Origin: Chelonoidis abingdonii
Taxonomy: Eukaryota; Chordata; Testudines; Testudinidae
Assembly (NCBI RefSeq): GCF_003597395.2
Contig: NC_133774.1
Span: 39,016,986 to 39,080,985, forward strand
Length of the DNA: 64,000 nucleotides
Direction of reading: 5' to 3'
Part shown: piece after piece, positions 24,413 to 34,840 of the stretch
Numbering within the stretch: the stretch's first letter is position 1
Layout: each line of letters starts with the position of its first letter
The notes under the pieces: model-generated
The model's input: the letters and a program-made list of their open reading frames with translations, nothing else
Told to the model about the DNA's origin: nothing
Databases searched by the model: none
Made by a program: the position numbers and the translations under genes

Positions 24413-24989
24413 TCACTTTCAGAGTACAGAATCCCATGCAAGGATGAGGTATTTCGAAGGTGAGAGGGGAGAAATATATTTGGGAAAGACAGGCTTTCAA
24501 AGTTGTATGTTTGTGCCAGCATCTACTAAAGCATAGGTTTGCACAACCAAACTGGTTTTAATGGGCTTCCCTGATGTCTGAAAAAATGCAACCACTCTCT
24601 TTTGGCAGCTACCAATGCCCTCAAATCCCCACTGTTCAAGAATTCTTTTTCTAGCAGATAAATGTCAACATATATCATAAAGGGCGGCACAGTGGTCTCC
24701 CTGTAGGACACCCTGCAGTAGCCACAAATATGTAGCATTATGCAGCTTGCCCATCTAAATCCAATCTTATTGGCATTTATGCTGCAGTAAAAGAAATTGG
24801 CACGCTAACATGCAAAAGAGGGCAAAATGCCATCTCAGCAGGTTGCCATACGCATGAATGGTTGAGAGATGCCTAGTTTATCATTGTCTTTGTAAAGGGC
24901 AAGATTCTGAGCCAAGAATGTTGCAATGTTTGCCAGCCCTGCTCTCTCTCACTTACGGTTAAAGGGACACACCAAGTAAGTTCTGAGTA
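24413..24989. other. Unique DNA, nothing recognised
   Basis: No convincing frame or repeat is seen. Confidence 0.5.
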
Positions 24990-25440
24990 TAGCTGGTTGG
25001 AAACCAGAATTTTCTTTCCACAGGAAATTCTAGTACTTTGATTTTTTTTTATTCCAAATCAGAATGAAAAGCCAAAATTTCCCACAAAATGAAAATTCCA
25101 AACAATTTCAATTTACAACTGTTGAAGCATTTCATTTCAATACTGTCAAATTGTTTCATTTTGAGAAGGTAAAAACGATTCTTTTTTATGTCAAAACTTC
25201 ATAATAGAGTATAAAATATTAAATATAGAGATATTAATATCTGAATACAATATAGACATTGAAACAAAATAAATCAGAATGATAAAACTGAAATCAAACA
25301 TTTCAAATTTATTGAAAGTCAAATGATTGAGTTTGTCTTTTTCCAGTTGAAAATACTGAAAGATAAATTTCCACAAAATGCATTTTCTGAGCGAAAACTG
25401 TTTTGTCAAAAAAAAACAACCCACCCATCTTTAGTTTTGA
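24990..25440. repeat. Palindromic AAAATTT-rich interspersed repeat, copy 1
   Basis: The left edge TATAGCTGGTTGG and right edge CCACCCATCTTTA are imperfect inverses. The interior is dominated by GAAAATTCCAAACAATTTCA-like and inverse (TTTCATTTTGAGAA) blocks. Similar copies lie at 44796, 50640, 54425 and 60240. Confidence 0.65.
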
Positions 25441-25559
25441 GTTCAAACAATTTGAAAACAAAATAACTTTCACAACTGTATAAAGTGAAGTTTTGATTTT
25501 GTTGAGTCAGTAGATGAAAATAAAATCAGAGCAGTTTCCACTCCCTGACATCACCACTA

Positions 25560-25740
25560 TTATTTAACATTTACTTAGAAGACACTGCACTGGGATTTAG
25601 AAAATCTGTACTTATTGTCCAGTTCTGCCAGACACTTTGTGTGTGACTTTGAGGAAGTTACTGAGACCCTGATCCAATCGAATGGGTATTGATAGCTGGT
25701 TGGTTTATTTGCGAGGAGGAGGAGGAGGAGGAGACCTTAA
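25560..25740 (+). repeat. MIR-type fragment with (GAG)n tract
   Basis: CCAGTTCTGCCAGACACTTT, then GTGTGACTTTGAGGAAGTTA, matches the MIR core in forward orientation. A (GAG)7 run follows at 25712-25733. Confidence 0.6.
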
Positions 25741-25850
25741 CATCTCTTTCCCTCCACAAAAAAAATGGGCATTACATTTAGAAATAAAAGAAACACTGAG
25801 TTTGAACAAAAGCTTGTTTCTCTTACTTTATCAAAAGTGGACAATTTAAG

Positions 25851-26043
25851 GCTATGTCTACACTACAGACCTTACGGCGGCAAACTTGTACCGCTGCAGC
25901 TGTGCCCTGTAAGGTCTTCTGTGTAGCCACTCTATGGGCGTGGGAGAGAGCTCTCTTGCTGGCATAATTAAGACATGTCCAATGAGCTGCAGGACTGCTG
26001 CCCACACCAGCACTTTTGTCAGTCGGGGGGTCTTTTCAGGCAA
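25851..26043. mobile_element. Harbinger-like MITE, right end missing
   Basis: It begins TAA then GGCTATGTCTACACTACAGA, a terminal repeat shared with the elements at 42454 and 59917. The interior (TTACGGCGGCAAACTTGTAC, AGAGAGCTCTCTTGC) is typical of a turtle family I recall. It stops after GGGGTCTTTTCAGG without the inverted end, so the copy is truncated. Confidence 0.7.
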
Positions 26044-26484
26044 CCCCACTCTTAAACCTTTACTTTAAAAAATATGAATAAAAAAATGACCTGCACATCT
26101 GCAAAAGTTCCAAATGATCTTCATCTGGGCTTCTTTAAATGAATTAACTTCTTGACATCTGTAAACTGTAAATCATCAGTTTCGTCCTTGTCTATATGTA
26201 TACCAGTTGAGCCATGATTGTTCCATTGTGGATCAAAGCCACTTTTTAATACAATGTAGAACAGCGAAACTAAGCTCACTTACAGCACTGGTTGCAGGTA
26301 CCAGTGAAATAATTTTTATCAACCACTTTTGCAAGAAGCTAATGTTCACTTTGGCCCAGTGACCTGAGATATTTCTGAACTAACTTCAACAATCTTTCTT
26401 TAAGATGACAGCTGAAGATGAAATGAATAATCAGTTGATCATGGTTGAAATCAGAAGCATATACTTGAAACACATCTTACAGAA
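26044..26484. other. Unique DNA, nothing recognised
   Basis: AT-rich, with no gene or repeat recognised. Confidence 0.5.
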
Positions 26485-27120
26485 CAATGTAAGAAAGGTC
26501 ACACTGGGTCAGACCAATTGTCCATCTAGCCTAGCCTCCTGTCTTCTGACAGTGGCCAATGCCAGATGCTTCAGAGGGAATGAACAGAACAGGCAATCAC
26601 TGAGCAATCCATCCTCTGTCATCCATTATCAGCTTCTGTCAAACAGAGGCTAGCAACACTCAGAGCATGGGGTTGCATCCCTGACCATCTTGGCTAATAG
26701 ATATTGATGGACCTACACTCCATGAATTTATCTAGGTCTGTTTTTAACCCTGTCATAGTTTTATCCTTCATAACATTTCCTGGCAATGAGTTCCACAGGC
26801 TGCTCATGCAATGTGTTAAGAAGTACTTCCTTTTGCTTGTTTTAAACCTGCTGCCTATTAATTTAATTGGGTGAACCCTGGTTCCAGTGTTATGTGAAGG
26901 GGTAAATAACACCTCCTTATTCACCTTTTCTACACCATTCATGATTTTATAGACTTTTATCATAATGCCTCAATCTTTTTTCCAAGGTGAAAAGTCCTAG
27001 TCTTTTTAATTTCTCCTAACACAGAAGCTATTCCATACTCCTAATCATTTCTGTTGCCCTTCTGCATACCTTTTCCAATTCTAACTTATCTTATTTGAGA
27101 TGGGTTGATCAGAACTGCAG
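26485..27120 (-). mobile_element. CR1 LINE fragment of a second subfamily
   Basis: This reverse-orientation CR1 begins (plus strand) AAGAAAGGTCACACTGGGTC, with GACAGTGGCCAATGCCAGAT and GCTTCAGAGGGAATGAACAG. It ends TGAGATGGGTTGATCAGAAC. It differs from the CR1 copies at 2551 and 51241 in lacking the ATTCTATG-type tail. It appears to have inserted into the hAT transposase fossil to its right. Confidence 0.9.
26694..26963 (-). pseudogene. CR1 ORF2 C-terminal fragment
   Basis: An 89-residue open stretch reads [17 protein letters not shown]..., then [18 protein letters not shown] and [11 protein letters not shown]. This is the conserved C-terminal tail of CR1 ORF2 (family pattern VYKIMNG...R..F...WNSLP), which follows the reverse-transcriptase domain. 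The RT domain itself is not in this copy. Confidence 0.88.
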
Positions 27121-27640
27121 AATCTTGAACTTGTATTTCTGTTACAATTGGAGTTATGAGGGTTTCAAGTTTTTGAATAATTTTGTAGCCTCTCTGTTTG
27201 AAGTTGGATTGAATACTGGACATTGTAAACTCAATTACTTTGAAGTAGATGTACTTATACCATTTCTGTGCTGAATTTGGGTAGCTGGGCTCAACTTTCT
27301 CTATCTGCATTTTCTTGGGAACCTTTTTCTTCCATGGAAGCTCAGGGATTCTGACTATCTCCAATTTAAAACTTCTTCTGGTGGATTAACTCCCAGAATA
27401 AATTATAGCTTTCCATCTGATTACAGAGATTGAAGTGAATGAAAAGTCATTTTCAGGATGTTGGCCATTTGTTCCTGAAAAATCGGACACTTGCAGACTT
27501 TTTGACCTAGTTCAATACCAAAGAGGAAGTTAAACTTTTCCCTTTGACCTGTTATGGGAATGAAGATCACAGAGTAAAAATCAGTGAACCAGAAGGGAAT
27601 ATCAAGAAGAGAATCCCCGACAACACCCACTGTTCCTCAA
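27121..27640 (-). pseudogene. hAT-superfamily transposase fossil
   Basis: This is a remnant of a large hAT transposase of the type also found domesticated in ZMYM1-like proteins. Three reading-frame pieces on the minus strand match in order. First is FLFGIELGQKVCKCPIFQEQ with ILKMTFHSLQSL (27421-27550). Next is YNLFWELIHQKK at about 27373-27402. Last is VRIPELPWKKKVPKKM then YIYFKVIEF and NFKQRGYKIIQKLETLI (27364-27150). In the family these correspond to the stretch T-L-x-S-L-R...FDLFW, the P-x-L-P-R-R-R-K-x-P linker and YFE.ID..I..RF.Q.GYK....LE. Stops and frame changes separate the pieces. The C-terminal dimerisation region is cut off by the CR1 on its left. The assignment is by recalled family pattern. 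Confidence 0.72.
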
Positions 27641-27744
27641 AGGCATCCAAGGAGCCTGTGGACACTGCCCAGAGGAACTCTGCTTGGACATATGATTAAA
27701 CCATGGACTGGAAATATACCACACAGTCCCAAAGCATCCCCCAT

Positions 27745-28125
27745 CTAACTTACCCCTCCTTGCCCGGTGCATGGCCATCTTGGCCAGTTCCAGGAAGTAT
27801 CAGGATTTGTGAGCCGCAGATGGGGTGCGGTGCCAAGATCAGGAGGTGTGGGGAAAAGTGCAGCCAGAGCCGCAGTAAGAGGTTCTGAAGGAACTGGAAG
27901 AGGAGCGACCCTGATGTACTCGACATAGATGTGTGCCATGGTCTCCCTCTCACCACAAAAGAAGCAGGTGTTGGGGGGGGATTAGTGAACTGTGCCAGGT
28001 ACATGTCTGTGCTCACGGCCCCATAAGAAGCCACCATCTGATATTCCTGGCAGGCTGTAGAACCAATCACCAGCTGAGATCCCTGGAGGGTTGTGGAACA
28101 GGCAGGCCCATCAGGATTCATTGTC
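27745..28125 (-). pseudogene. Tx1-type LINE ORF2 C-terminal fossil with zinc-binding motif
   Basis: The minus strand has YGAVSTDMYLAQFTNPPP followed by TCFFCGERETMAHIYVEY. This is the zinc-binding segment after the RT domain of L1/Tx1-like LINEs, with C-x2-C-x7-H-x4-C expected and the last Cys changed to Tyr. After a frameshift it continues LFQFLQNLLLRLWLHFSPHL, as in turtle and frog Tx1-like ORF2 proteins. Only this C-terminal part is recognisable. It is non-functional. Confidence 0.8.
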
Positions 28126-28339
28126 CTCCTTAGTATCAGGGTCGGACATGAGGGAGAAGAGGTGAATAGTATGAAGCATGAATGTATACAGATGTTTCCT
28201 CAGCGCAATTCAGAGGTGGAACAGCTGATGGTATTCGGCCAACTTAGATTTTGTTTTGGGGGTGGCCGGGGAAGCTCACAGGGCAGGGGCCCAATGACAA
28301 AGTTCAGAGGGCCAAGAGTGGCTGAGGAGTACCCTCCTC
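28126..28339. other. GC-richer DNA of unknown origin
   Basis: This stretch is between the Tx1 fossil and the SINE composite and may be further decayed LINE sequence. No motif is recognisable. Confidence 0.4.
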
Positions 28340-28690
28340 CAGGATCTGCTCAATGAAAGCAAGAGAAGCACCTTCTTTGGATGTTGTGTAGTGAATGAGG
28401 CAGGGGACTGGAGAAAGAAAAAGGATGGTCTCTGGATTGGGAAGCTGAATGCAACTCTGGAGAACTGGATTCTATCCCTGCCTCTGCCACAGAGTTCCTA
28501 TGTGATTCTAAGGAAGTTACTTAAAACAAACTTTTCACGTGGTCACTAATCGTGTTCTCCTCATTTTCTGGGTGCAGGTCTTGAGACCCTGGGTCTGATT
28601 TGCAGAAATGCTGAACACTTATAGCTGCAATTCAAGTCAATGGAAACTATGCTTTGAACATATTAATGTCCATAACCTTATAACTACTAT
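28340..28690 (+). repeat. tRNA-derived SINE joined to a palindromic element, copy 1
   Basis: The SINE head shows GTGAATGAGGCAGGGGACTG, AGGATGGTCTCTGGATTGGG and a B-box-like GGATTCTATCC. It continues CCTGCCTCTGCCACAGAGTT. It then passes into CTCATTTTCTGGGTGCAGGT, GGTCTGATTTGCAGAAATGC and ATTCAAGTCAATGG, the left arm of a palindromic MITE. The same junction is seen at 63400-63700. Confidence 0.7.
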
Positions 28691-29309
28691 CAATTTCCTT
28701 GTAATTTTAAAGCTACAAGATGTTTCATTCTGCATTAAATAGCTGCACATGCATTAGCAATATTCCATGTTTCTGATAAGTACTTATGGATAAACCTACT
28801 ATACACTGTGCACCTGGCACAGTGTTGTTTTGAATACTGATGACTTGTACATCTTTCAGCTAATGTTCTTCAGTAGCCAAAGCATGAACCACTCATTATG
28901 GCCAATGAACATAAACAGCTGAAACTTTATATTTGAATTGCCTATGTACAATCCCATCGGGGGAGAGGGGGCGAGTGCATTTTTATAAACAATGGGGAAA
29001 ATCTAATTTTTCCTCAACTTGTAACTCAAACAGCTAAAGGGGTTTTGCTCAACCTTTCAAAAAATAAAATAAAACAAAAGCTCAGAATGAAAGAGAACAA
29101 GCATGGAAATTTACATTCCCAACAGTGAAATTTCTGGAAAGTTATGAATGTGAGAAACAAGTAGTTTTAATTGACTGTGTTTTGCAACCTTAACCATAGT
29201 AGTAACCAGTGATGGTCACTATAGTACATGGATACAAAATCCACATGTAGACACAGACTGGGTAAACATGACATCAAAAGTCTCCATTCATGAAGGTTAT
29301 AGTGAATTC
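28691..29309. other. AT-rich unique DNA, nothing recognised
   Basis: No gene or named repeat is seen. Confidence 0.5.
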
Positions 29310-29856
29310 TGTGACACCTAGCCAGCCTCACCTAACTACCAACCTTTTTACATCACATCCAACAATTACACACTGGTGTCACAAACTTAATCACAAGACT
29401 CAGTGTTTGAAGTAGAACTCTGCTTATTCTGAGAACCCAAACCTTTTTCTTTAGGAGCTTCTTGCAGCTAGAAACCAGTGCACAGCTACAAGCCAGCCTC
29501 TTCTTGCAGCAGCAGGATACTCTCTGGAGGTGATACTGGAACTGGGAGTGCTGCCGCACCCCTTGGCTTGAAGTAGTAATAACCACCACCAAATACACGG
29601 TTTCCATAGTTTCCATGATCAGCATCCTTACTATAAAAATTCTTCCAGCAACCCCACTCTCAGCACACTCTAGCCTCTGCAAGAGCTCACTAACAATGTC
29701 TCCATCATATTCTTAATTGGGCAGTTCCTATTAATCTTATTTACACCACTAATAACAAAAACAACAAATCCAATCATAAACAAACATTCAAGATTATTGT
29801 TAAATATAAATAATATGAACCTATTTCTATTATCTGTTCCATCTATTCCAGGGACC
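29310..29856 (-). repeat. 3' LTR of the second Gypsy element
   Basis: Blocks shared with 34841-35215 include AGGAGCTTCTTGC, CACAGCTAC, CAGCCTC, GATTATT...AAATA and AACCTATTTCTA with ATTCCAGGGA at the end. This copy has about 150 extra bases (roughly 29502-29665) missing from the partner. One LTR therefore suffered a deletion, or this one gained an insertion. Confidence 0.8.
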
Positions 29857-30111
29857 TGACAGTCTTCCTGGTTAAAGTAAATGTTGTCGTCTCAATGCTG
29901 AACAACTACTATATTAAATGTATTTCTATTTTTTCCCTAAAACACAGCCTAGCTTGATGACTGGCCATAACCACCATTCTGTAGACTTGTAAAAACTGAC
30001 TGTCTCAAAAGATCATATGTCAGTGTCTCTGTTGGACTTCGTATTCTGATTGTCTTTGAGGTTTTCCTGTATGTGGTGGTAGCACCTCTTGCACTGACAA
30101 ACATTTCCTGA

Positions 30112-30378
30112 TTACTCTGGCTGAGTTATGTCTACTTCCAAATGTTCTGAAACTGAGTCGTCAGCATGGAGCTCAAGGCCAGATGGTCTCAGTCCCTCTG
30201 AAGACGGCTGTGTGTTGCTGGAACTGGTAATGAACTCTCTTGCTTCAGGATTCAGTGATGTCCTTGTTTCTCTGTGTAGAACGTTTTGTATCATATCAAT
30301 ATGACTGTCAGTTGGGTCAACTGATGAAACAGGTACAATTCCAAAATCCAACTCTTTTGAGCTTTCAGAGTCCTCCAT
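30112..30378 (-). pseudogene. C-terminal end of Gypsy pol polyprotein (putative)
   Basis: This open stretch of 88 residues is rich in Ser, Glu and Asp. It lies between the integrase remnant and the 3' LTR. Its position suggests the C-terminal tail of pol. I see no recognisable domain. It could equally be chance. Confidence 0.4.
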
Positions 30379-30379
30379 A

Positions 30380-31000
30380 ACATTTTATGGTTCCTGCAGT
30401 CTTTTCTGCAAAGACACTTCCTTTACTTTGGAAACAAATTTTCCCCTTGGATGGCTCTTGACTTTGCTGTTTGGATATAATACAGTATGCGATCATCATG
30501 CTGAAGATCACATTTATGTCATAGTATTCTTCCCATCCAGTAATTGCACAAAAAATCATTCTGAAATCAGTCAGGCAAATAAGGTAGCTTTGAGAGTCTC
30601 CCATACAAAAGCAAGACGACTGGGAAACCTGTCACTTCACTAACTGCAATTATAGACATGAACCATACTCTTTAAATACTCCTTCCCATTTGGTTCCTTG
30701 TTGTCCTCCAGAGTTCTGAGCATCAAGGGTTCAGATAAACATTAAACTGGATTTTCTTGGGGATGGTATGGAGTTGTTGTCAAATTTTTGGATACCTGTG
30801 TATTCTGAAACTTTTTAAATCTCAAATTCTACAATTCTTTTATTTTGTCATGATATACCTTTTAAGGAAATCCAAACTAAAATGTGAAGTCACTAATGAT
30901 TTTCTCAGCAGCAGTTTTATCAGACTTATTCATTGTAGGATAAGTTCAGGCAAATTTCATAAAATTATCCGTGATCCCCGGGATAGACGCATACCCTCCT
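30380..31000 (-). pseudogene. Integrase core remnant of the second Gypsy element
   Basis: The minus strand contains KTAAEKIISDFTF, a stop, FGFP and KVYHDK, then TTPYHPQENPV with PYHPQ at 30757-30771. TPYHPQ-type motifs precede the last catalytic Glu of Gypsy integrases. Downstream come LRTLEDN and VHVYNC, matching the stretch that normally reads LRTL...K..W......V..YN. Several stops interrupt it. Integrase would catalyse insertion of the element's cDNA. Confidence 0.82.
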
Positions 31001-32838
31001 TTGCCTTCATTTGAAAGGAGGAATCGGGGCAAATAATTTAAAATGCTGCTGTGGAAAGAACATTTTGCACAGGTGCTCTGCTAGGTATATTTGGCCTTTT
31101 CTTCTTCACACGTTTACAAACTCTTGTGATATGATGTTATATATCCTGATGGATCTTTTACTATTCAGTCTGTTCCCATTTCTTCATACCACTATTTATA
31201 CATTAGTTCCCTATTTTACATTTGCAGTACAAGTTGGGTCCTACAGGTTGTCTTGCATCTCAAAATAGTATTGAAGTCAACATGAAGTTGGGTCCACTTG
31301 TATAGAAACTGTCAAACTACATAGGCATGCTTTTTTCTTTCCTTCAGACTCAATTTGATGTAGCTTTTCTTTAGCTCTGTAATTCTTCCAATTGCAGAAT
31401 CACTTGCTTAAGATGTTTTTAGCTCATCAGGACACATTTGTCCCCTACTGGGTTCAATACATTGTATTAATTTGCTTGCAGAGTAGACAGATTTGCTATA
31501 ATTGCCAAAATTCATTCCAAATAACCCTCATTTGGGGTTTTCACTATTTGAACATTTGCTGAAATGCTCTCTGGATAACACTGTTATGTGCTTTTTCTCA
31601 TGTGCATTTCCATATTTAAAGATCTTCTGGATAAATAGTTGGCATCAGCATTCCCTTTTTCAGGATGGCATTTTATGGTGAAGTTGAAATCTGAAGCCCC
31701 AAAACCCAGCTCTGACTAGAAGCATTTAGTATAGCTGACATCATCATATGCATTAGTGGTAATTATCAATATACACTGTGAATGAAGGTGCATAGAAGAG
31801 GTATTAGTTGAATCTTTTTATTATAGACCACTTCAGAGCTAGAAATATCAGTTTTCCATAATGTAAGTTATAGTTCTTCTCTGCAGGGTTCTGGATCCAT
31901 AGGCCATCACCAGGAATTTTCCATCTTGATTCTATTACAAGACAGCTCCTAGACCTTCATCAGAGGCAACAGTATGCAAAGTGAATTTCCAGTACCTGAG
32001 TAAGCCATGATTGGAGGATTGGATACAGCGTGAATCAATTGTTTTAAAATTCTTTGATGTAGTTCTGTACATACCTCTGGTTGATTGACTTGGGGGAGTG
32101 GAGATCTTTTTCTTTTTGAAGGCTGGCTCTTCGGAATTGGAAAGGAAATTACACAATTGTTTTGCCACCCTCAGAAATCACTTATAAATTTCTTGTGCTA
32201 TCTAGTAAACCAAACCAATTTTTGTATTTCTTTCACTGTACGAGCTTTTAAAGCTTGTATAGCAGCTGTGTCTTTTGGGTCCATTTTTATAACCCTCAGC
32301 TGACACCATCCTTCCAGAATAATCCTGCTCCTTGATACCACATTTCTGTTCACTTTTGAGAACTTTTATAGCATCTTCCACATGATCCCTGAAAACTTTA
32401 TTGTAGACTAGGCACATAACTGAGTTAGGGTACACATGCTTCACCTCTCAGGTCTTCTAGGCATACTTCCATGAAGCACTGGAATGCCAAGGAGACATTA
32501 GGTAGTCCAAAATGAATGTGTTCACAGTCCTATATCCCCAGAGTATGATTAAGGCTGTGAGTTTGTCACAGAGGTCATGGAAATCACAGATTCCGTGACT
32601 TTCCGTGACCTCCGTGACTTCTGCAGCAGCTGGTGCACCTGCCTCAGGGGCAGCTCAGGCAGCCCCTGCACCAGTTGTACTGGCCATTGCTGGGGCAGTC
32701 TTGGGCCACCCCTACCCACACCAGCAGAGTTTGGATGTGGGAGGGGGTAGGGACACAGGATAGTGTGAGGCGGGCTCTGGGCAGTGCTTATCTGGGAGGC
32801 TAGAGGGGACATCTCCTTCGCTCAGCTGACTCTACCTG

Positions 32839-33496
32839 CAAGCACCCAGGGCCGGTGCAACCATTTAGGCGAACTAGGCGGTTGCCTAGGGCGCCAAGAT
32901 TTGGGGGCGCCAAAAAGTGGCGCCCCCAAAAAAATTTTTAAATGGTTGCAGCCGCTGCTGCTGGAGGGGCTGAGCTGCCGGCGGCAGCAGCGCCCTGCCG
33001 TGGCAGCCCTAGGTGTCCCCCGGTCAGGGTGCCGGGTCAGCGCGCGCTGAGTTGTGTCTGCCGCTGAAGCCCGGCAGCTCAGGGTGCCCCCCCCCGCCCC
33101 GGGGTCAGCCGCCCGCCACCACCCGCAGCCCAGGGCGCCCCCCACCCCGGGTCAGGGCCGCCGCCGCAGCGCCGGCACGGCACGCCCAGGGCGCCCCCCG
33201 CCCCTGGGGTCAGCCAGCTGCCGCCGACGACCGGCAGCCCAGGGCGCCCCCACCCCGGGTCAGGGAGTCGCCGCCGCAGCCCCAGCAGGCCAGGCCCCCC
33301 TCTCCCGGGTCAGGGAGCCACGCCATGCCCGCAGCCCAGGACCCTCTTCACCGGGGTCAGGGAGCCGCGGCTCCGGTGGACCTGCCGCAGGCATGCCTGA
33401 GGCAGGTCCACTGGAGCTGCAAGACCCGCGCACGGGGCGGCAAAATGTCCCAGCGCCTAGGGCGCCAGAAACCCTAGCGCCGGTCCTGCAGGCACC
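32839..33496. mobile_element. GC-rich hAT-type MITE nested inside the MITE above
   Basis: The element runs 32847-33488 (642 bp). Its ends are CAGGGCCGGTGC and the inverse GCGCCGGTCCTG. The flanking octamers are CAAGCACC (32839-32846) and CAGGCACC (33489-33496), one mismatch. Subterminal CTAGGGCGCC / GGCGCCAAGATTTGGGGG blocks are followed by a GC-rich tandem array. Open frames of up to 195 residues across it are composition artefacts. A second copy lies at 57542-58235. Confidence 0.92.
33000..33370. repeat. GC-rich minisatellite inside the nested MITE
   Basis: GGGTCAG-containing units recur at 33102, 33149, 33208, 33258, 33308 and 33354. The spacings are 46-59 bp. Each has the form CCCAGGGCGCCCCC...CCCCGGGTCAGG...GCCGCCG. 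It is dense in CpG, unlike the surrounding AT-rich DNA. Confidence 0.85.
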
Positions 33497-34840
33497 ACCC
33501 CCGCAGCTCCCAGTGGCCACAGAGGTCCCGGGCCACGCACCACCGTCCACGCCCCCCAGCAGCAACAGGGATCCCGGGCTGCCCGCACGCCCTAGCACCA
33601 GCAGGGGGCCCCTCCCACGTTTTAGTCACGGGTATTTTTAGTAAAAGTCAAGGACAGGTCATGGGCCATAAATTTTTATTTACTGCCCATGACTTTTACT
33701 AAAAATATCTGTGACTAAAATGTAGCCTTAAGTATAATTAATGCTGTGTGAACACTTTCTTCACTTATAATGTGATGATGAGCTTTCCTTTGATCAAGGA
33801 CAGAGAATCATGTATTTCCACCTAAGCTATCAAGGATATCTTGAATTCTGAGTATAGGATCTCTGACAGAAACAGTGTATTTGGTTAATTATCAGTAGTC
33901 TATGTATAGTCATAATGTGTCATCTTTTTTTCTATCATATACCACAGGTGAGGAATATAATGATATTATCATTTGCATCCACATTCTGGCCAGATCTTTT
34001 ATGCAATCTTCACCTCATTACAGAATGGTTGGGGAATAGCATTATACATTTTCTGGACAAGAGCCTTGTCAAACAATTTAAGGTCCATCTTGAAAGTTTC
34101 AATACACCTTGCACCTGAATCATCCCCTTATAAAGGTGTCACATTCTTCATGCAATATGTCTCTGGAAACTTCCTGTTCTTCTTCTGTGAAGTGTTGCAA
34201 GTTGACAAGAGGGTCCTATACTTCATTATTGATTTGTGAGGTGTCTTCATGCTCAACCAGCATTGATTGGTTGGTTACTGTAATGTTCATTTCCTTTCAA
34301 TGGGGGCCCACTTTCTGGCTTCTGTCCTAATTGCACAGGATAGATAGCATCGACCAACTGTATATGTCTCATTATGGTTCTCCCCTTTAAGGTGATATGT
34401 TTAGTGACATTCCTGACAGTTACTCCAATCTGATGAGTATTTCCTCGTGGAAGACAAATGAAGTGTTTTGCAATATCCAGATCTTCAGGCAACAGTGTAT
34501 AATTTGGTACAAACAGTACCAGGATGTCTCCCGCTGTGCAGCGGCTTCTTGCTCTACACCTAATTGCAACTGTTATCCTCTTGGAATGGTGACATTACTC
34601 ATTCTTTTCTTGACTGAAAATATTCTCTGCCCCTTTGCCCTTCTGCTGTATTAATTTAATATGTTTTTGCCTGATTTACCTCTGTATGAACTGCTGAGAT
34701 TAAGAATTGTACAAAATGTAAGAAAAGGGCATTAGATTTTCTTTGAGTCATCGACTAATTTTGGCAATGATACTGAAGCCTGCTATAGATTGCTCCATCT
34801 CTCCATATCTCTCCATCACATATCTTAGCATTAATTAAGA

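Larger units (their letters stand above)
32542..33738. mobile_element. MITE with 8-bp TSD inserted in the Gypsy RT
   Basis: The element runs 32550-33730 including its own insertion, about 530 bp without it. Its ends are TAAGGCTGTGAGTTTGTCAC and an imperfect inverse TGACTAAAATGTAGCCTTA. It is flanked by AGTATGAT (32542-32549) and AGTATAAT (33731-33738), an 8-bp duplication with one change, which suggests a hAT-type transposase. The right side holds a strong hairpin: the inverse arms TTTTTAGTAAAAGTCA and TGACTTTTACTAAAAA at about 33634-33705. The left side has repeated CGTGACTT/CCGTGACC motifs. Confidence 0.87.
31700..34500 (-). pseudogene. RT and RNase H remnant of the second Gypsy element
   Basis: The RNase H region is marked by TVASDEGLGAVLV (about 31941-31979) and EKNYNLHYGKLIFLALKW (31821-31881). 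Upstream are LVYNKVFRDHVEDAIKVLKS and RMVSAEGYK. The RT fragment is FGLPNVSLAFQCFMEVCLED (about 32450-32510). The catalytic tetrad expected between them (YLDD in relatives) reads NSVM at 32413-32430, so the active site is gone. The RT is physically split by the MITE at 32550-33730; across that gap the frame pieces HTALIIL and TLGI fit the conserved TAFITPWG-like block. N-terminal pol sequence (ICLPRGNTHQIGVTVRN) lies at 34253-34492. Confidence 0.85.

Noticed and set aside
33013..33641. Open frames of 154 and 195 residues on the plus strand (Pro/Ala/Gly-rich)
   Set aside because: They translate the GC-rich minisatellite and ends of a MITE. No start context or conserved domain is present, and the opposite strand is equally open.
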